NCBI RefSeq assembly: GCF_030814655.1
Contig: NZ_JAUSVK010000001.1
Span: forward strand, 2,189,501 to 2,253,500
From: Labrys monachus
Lineage (GTDB): Bacteria > Pseudomonadota > Alphaproteobacteria > Rhizobiales > Labraceae
DNA: 64,000 bases
Direction of reading: 5' to 3'
The notes below the pieces were generated by a model. That model had not been told where the DNA came from, searched no databases, and saw nothing but the letters and a program-made list of their open reading frames with translations. The position numbers and the translations under genes are program-made. Within the stretch, counting starts at the first letter, position 1. Every line of letters begins with the position of its first letter. This document shows positions 60,900 to 64,000 of the stretch, piece by piece.

Positions 60900-61693
60900 C
60901 CGCGCGAACGATCCTCCTCACCGGCGCGACCAGCGGCATCGGCCGGGCGCTCGCCCTCGAATTCGCCGGCCCCGGCGTGCATCTGCTGCTCGTCGGCCGT
61001 GATCGGGCCCGCCTCGACGCCATTGCCGGCGAATGCCGGATGCGCGGGGCCGCCACCGAAGCCGGGCGCATCGACGTGCGCGACCGTGACGGCCTTGCCG
61101 CCTGGATCGCCGAGCGGGACGCGGCGACGCCGATCGATCTCGCCGTCGCCTGCGCCGGCATCGTCTCCGGCACCGGCCCGGACCGGGCGCTCGACAGCGG
61201 CGAAGCGATGCGGGCGGTGCTCGCGGTCGATCTCGTCGGCGTGCTCAACACCGTCGAGCCCGTGCTGGCGGCGATGCGCCCGAGAGGCCGCGGGCATGTC
61301 GCCCTGATCGGCTCGCTGGCCGGACTGCGCGGCTTTCCGTCCTCGCCTGCCTATTCGATGGCCAAGGCGGCGGTGCACGCCTATGCCGAGGGCATCCGTC
61401 CGGCGCTGCGGCGCGAGGGCATCGCCGTCAGCCTCGTCGCGCCGGGCTTCGTGCGCACGCCGCTGAACGAGCGCCTCCGGGCACCGCGCCCGCTCGAGAT
61501 GTCCGCCACGGCGGCGGCGAGGATCATCCGCCGGGGTCTCGACCGTCGCAAGGCGGTGATCGCCTTCCCCTTCATCCTCTATGCCGGCCTGCGCCTGCTC
61601 ACCCTGATGCCGGCAGGGATTGCCGACCGCTTCCTCGACCGGCCGGGCGTCGACGTGCCCGAGACGGCCGAGCGCGAGCGGATCGAGCCGTGA
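60896..61693 (+). CDS. SDR ketoreductase
   Basis: A 265-residue SDR. Marks: TILLTGATSGIGRALALEF, then VACAGIVSGTG in place of NNAG, the active site HVALIGSLAGLRGFPSSPAYSMAK (Ser, YxxxK), and SLVAPGFVRTPLN. The C-terminal part is hydrophobic (AVIAFPFILYAGLRLLTLMP), typical of membrane-associated lipid-type SDRs. It can supply the ketoreduction step between the ketosynthase and dehydratases. ATG 60896 overlaps the dehydratase stop (ATGA). Confidence 0.87.
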   Translation: MTARTILLTGATSGIGRALALEFAGPGVHLLLVGRDRARLDAIAGECRMRGAATEAGRIDVRDRDGLAAWIAERDAATPIDLAVACAGIVSGTGPDRALDSGEAMRAVLAVDLVGVLNTVEPVLAAMRPRGRGHVALIGSLAGLRGFPSSPAYSMAKAAVHAYAEGIRPALRREGIAVSLVAPGFVRTPLNERLRAPRPLEMSATAAARIIRRGLDRRKAVIAFPFILYAGLRLLTLMPAGIADRFLDRPGVDVPETAERERIEP

Positions 61694-62937
61694 CGGCGCT
61701 TCTCGGGCTCGTCGACGCGATCGGGCTCCTCGCGGGCTCTTTCCTGCTTGCTTTGCTGCTCCAGCATCTGCGCCTGTCCTGGATGGCCCGGCGCTTCCGG
61801 CCGCCGGCCGGCACGGCGGTGCCGGATGCCGGCCTGCCGGCGGTGCTGGTGCAGGTCCCCTTCTACAACGAGGCGGCCTCGGTCGAGGGAGCCCTGGCTT
61901 CCGCCGCGGCGCTGGACTGGCCGCGCGAAAAATTGACGATCCAGCTCCTCGACGATTCCACCGACGACACCGGTTGCATCCTGCAGGCGGCGATCGGCCG
62001 CCTGCCGCCGGGCGGTCCGGCGATCGATCACGTGCGCCGCGCGCACCGCTCCGGCTTCAAGGCCGGCGCCCTGGCGGCCGGGCTCGCCCGCAGCGTCGCC
62101 CCGATGGTCGCCATTCTCGACGTCGATTTCCGCGCGCCGCCGGACTGGCTTCGGGTCGCGGTCGCTGCCCTCCTGGCGGATGAGCGGGCCGCCTTCGTGC
62201 AGTTCCGCTTCGAATTCGCCAATCGGGACCGCAACTGGATGACGCGCGGCCAGCAGCTGTCCGTCGATACCCATTTCTGCGCCGAGCAGGCGGGCCGCGC
62301 GGCGGGCCGGGAGCCGTTCCAGTTCAACGGCACGGGGGCGGTGTGGCGGCGGGCAGCGATCGAGGATGCCGGCGGCTGGTCGGCCGACACGCTGGCCGAG
62401 GATCTCGACCTCACCTTCCGCGCCTATGCGGCCGGCTGGCACGGCCTTCTCGCGCTGGAGCCGGCGCTGCAGGGCGAGGCGCCCGCCGATATCGGCGCGT
62501 GGCGCGTGCAGCAGGCCCGCTGGTCTACCGGCTTCGTGCAGGTCGCCCGCAAGGCGCTGCCGCTGATATGGCGGGCCGCATGGCCGCTGCCGGCGAAGCT
62601 GGGCGCCAGCCTGCTGCTCGGGCTGCAGGCGGGCTTGCCCTGTTTCCTGCTCGCCGCCGGCGCCTTGCTGCTGGACGGAGGGGTGCGGGGCTTCGGTCCG
62701 GTTCACGGCGCCATCGCCACGGCAGCGGCGATCGTCGCGGGGGTGTCGGCGGTCGCGATCACGCTGCCGCCGTTTAAGCGCTTGCGCCGAGGTGGTATAG
62801 TTCGCTACGTGGCGACCCTGACGACGATGCCCGCTCTCCTGGTCTTCCTGGCGATCGCGAATTCGGGTGCCGTCATGGCGGCGCCTTTCGCCGCCCGCCG
62901 CGATTTCGTGCGGACGCCGAAGACGGGGCGGAAATGA
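61690..62937 (+). CDS. Family 2 membrane glycosyltransferase, cellulose-synthase-like
   Basis: A 415-residue processive-type GT2. It has one N-terminal membrane helix and about three at the C-terminus. Catalytic strings: VQVPFYNEAASVEGAL, IQLLDDSTDDTG, ILDVDFRAPPDWL (DxD), LAEDLDLTFRAYA (ED base) and QQARWSTGFVQV (Q-x-x-R-W). The arrangement matches beta-glucan or glucosylceramide-type synthases. GTG 61690 overlaps the SDR stop (GTGA). It probably attaches sugar to the lipid made by the preceding genes or builds a polymer on it. Confidence 0.88.
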   Translation: MTALLGLVDAIGLLAGSFLLALLLQHLRLSWMARRFRPPAGTAVPDAGLPAVLVQVPFYNEAASVEGALASAAALDWPREKLTIQLLDDSTDDTGCILQAAIGRLPPGGPAIDHVRRAHRSGFKAGALAAGLARSVAPMVAILDVDFRAPPDWLRVAVAALLADERAAFVQFRFEFANRDRNWMTRGQQLSVDTHFCAEQAGRAAGREPFQFNGTGAVWRRAAIEDAGGWSADTLAEDLDLTFRAYAAGWHGLLALEPALQGEAPADIGAWRVQQARWSTGFVQVARKALPLIWRAAWPLPAKLGASLLLGLQAGLPCFLLAAGALLLDGGVRGFGPVHGAIATAAAIVAGVSAVAITLPPFKRLRRGGIVRYVATLTTMPALLVFLAIANSGAVMAAPFAARRDFVRTPKTGRK

Positions 62938-63027
62938 GCGGGTTTTCTCGAAGCCGCGTTTCCGGGCCGGGACTTGGTGAGTGGAACAGGCAGGCGCTTC
63001 GGCAGGCGCGGGCGAACGGGGCATTGC

Positions 63028-64000
63028 TTGGATAGGTTCTGGATAGCGATCGATTGGCTTGCGCTGGTGCTGTCGTGGGTTTCGCTGGCCGGCTGGGCCG
63101 TCACCTTCGCCTCGACCCTGGCGACGCTCTATTTGGTGGCCGAGCATTGGCGCCTGCGCGCTGCGGGCACGGCGCGGGAGAGCGCGCTGCTGGCGCACGG
63201 CCTGCCGCCCGACGAGGATCTTCCGCACGTCGTGGTGCAGATCCCGACCTATAACGAAGGCGCGATGGTGGCGCGGGCGCTCGATGCCGCCATCGCGCTC
63301 GACTGGCCGCGCGACCGGCTGCACATCCAGGTGCTCGACGATTCCACGGACGGGTCGACGCTCTTCGCCCGCCAGGAGGCGGCCGACCGCCGCGCCCTGG
63401 GCTTCGACGTCCTCGTCATCCACCGCACCAACCGCACCGAATACAAGGCCGGGGCGCTCGCCCACGCGATGACGCTGACGCGCCACGATTTCTTCGCCAT
63501 TCTCGACGTCGACTACGTCCCGCAGCCCGATTTCCTGCGCAAGACCATGACCTGCCTGCTCGCGGCGCCGAATCTCGCCTTCATCCAGGCGCGCTTCGAC
63601 TACATCAACCGCGACGCCAACGACCTGACCCGCACGCAGGCCGTGCTGCTCGATGCGCATCTGGCCATCGAGCAGGGCACGCGCTGCTGGGGCGGCCACC
63701 CGCTGCCCTTCAACGGGACATGCGGCGTGTGGCGGCGCGAGGCGATCGAGGCCGCCGGCGGCTGGCGCGGCGGCACGCTGGCGGAGGACCTCGATTTGTC
63801 CTACCGGGCCTGGCGCATCGGGCGCCGCGGCTCCTTCCTGATGAGCGTGCCGGTGCCGGGCGAACTGCCGGAGACGATGAAGGCCTGGATGACGCAGCAG
63901 CAGCGCTGGACCAAGGGATTCGGCGAGGTGATGCTGCGCCTGCTGTGGCCGATCCTCGGCGACGCCTCCCTGTCGCTGGCGGACCGCTGCAGGGCGGCGA
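63028..64000 (+). CDS. Second family 2 membrane glycosyltransferase (3' partial)
   Basis: The frame is open to the right edge. Membrane helices IDWLALVLSWVSLAGWAVTF come first. GT2 strings follow: VVQIPTYNEGAMVARALD, IQVLDDSTDGS, ILDVDYVPQPDFLRK (DxD), LAEDLDLSYRAWR and QQQRWTKGFGEV. It is clearly related to the preceding gene product (about the same motif order), so the pair is an old duplication. The start is uncertain: TTG 63028 sits just before the first helix, while GTG 62977 in frame would add a basic 17-residue head. There is no overlap with the previous gene (91 bases). Confidence 0.8.
   Translation, partial: MDRFWIAIDWLALVLSWVSLAGWAVTFASTLATLYLVAEHWRLRAAGTARESALLAHGLPPDEDLPHVVVQIPTYNEGAMVARALDAAIALDWPRDRLHIQVLDDSTDGSTLFARQEAADRRALGFDVLVIHRTNRTEYKAGALAHAMTLTRHDFFAILDVDYVPQPDFLRKTMTCLLAAPNLAFIQARFDYINRDANDLTRTQAVLLDAHLAIEQGTRCWGGHPLPFNGTCGVWRREAIEAAGGWRGGTLAEDLDLSYRAWRIGRRGSFLMSVPVPGELPETMKAWMTQQQRWTKGFGEVMLRLLWPILGDASLSLADRCRAA

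Overview
The window is GC-rich and densely coded. Its gene content points to an alphaproteobacterium of the order Hyphomicrobiales: EfeUOB iron uptake with Irr-type iron boxes, a trpF-trpB-trpA run, a ParB-like protein, a DUF4267 protein and a Wzm/Wzt exporter. I cannot name a genus with confidence; a Labrys- or Kaistia-like organism is only a guess.

Left chromosomal part (1-25538). It opens with the C-terminal half of a large helicase/nuclease protein, then xylulokinase and a secreted protein. A minus-strand iron block follows: efeU, efeO (cupredoxin plus imelysin), efeB and an efeM-like imelysin protein, with ICE/Irr-box motifs upstream of efeU. Next come a chromate transporter, small membrane proteins, a cupin dioxygenase with an SDR, a SulP transporter coupled to a ParB-like protein, a gluconate-5-dehydrogenase-type SDR and a degenerate Nudix protein. 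A group II intron (19251-21177) is followed by an AT-rich remnant: a Gly/Ser-rich protein tail and an immunity-like gene. A SnoaL/DUF4267 pair divergent from a TetR regulator comes next, then about 2.1 kb with no convincing gene but with interspersed and nested palindromic repeats.

Integrated mobile element (25539-45883, 20.3 kb). A 17-bp direct repeat of the 3' end of tRNA-Leu(CAG) bounds it. The intact tRNA and a large tyrosine recombinase lie at the right end; the probable original tRNA terminator is stranded outside the left end. Cargo: a frameshifted trypsin-like protease, a serine resolvase, a HEPN/AbiU2-like protein, two copies of a tiny membrane protein, and a candidate origin (two inverted DnaA boxes, AT-rich DNA, repeated TATGGCCCAC). 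A three-gene overlapping operon follows; its last product looks like a very divergent, exonuclease-free family A DNA polymerase. Then come a 1584-residue phage-type polyvalent/internal-virion-like protein with an ADP-ribosyltransferase-like domain, a second tyrosine recombinase and an IS that splits a small gene. No capsid, portal, terminase or conjugation genes are visible. I infer a self-replicating satellite or phage-plasmid-derived island, and this is the best candidate here for an undescribed system.

Right chromosomal part (45952-64000). Nudix hydrolase, trpA/trpB/trpF, an SMP-30 family lactonase, a polyamine uptake/catabolism set (PotF-like binding protein, PuuA-like glutamine synthetase, divergent GntR regulator with a palindromic operator), a fatty acid hydroxylase and a Wzm/Wzt exporter. 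Divergent from the exporter is a tight operon: acetyltransferase-like protein, acyl carrier protein, ketosynthase, two hot-dog dehydratases, SDR and two membrane glycosyltransferases. It looks like a glycolipid or lipid-polymer pathway and runs off the right edge.
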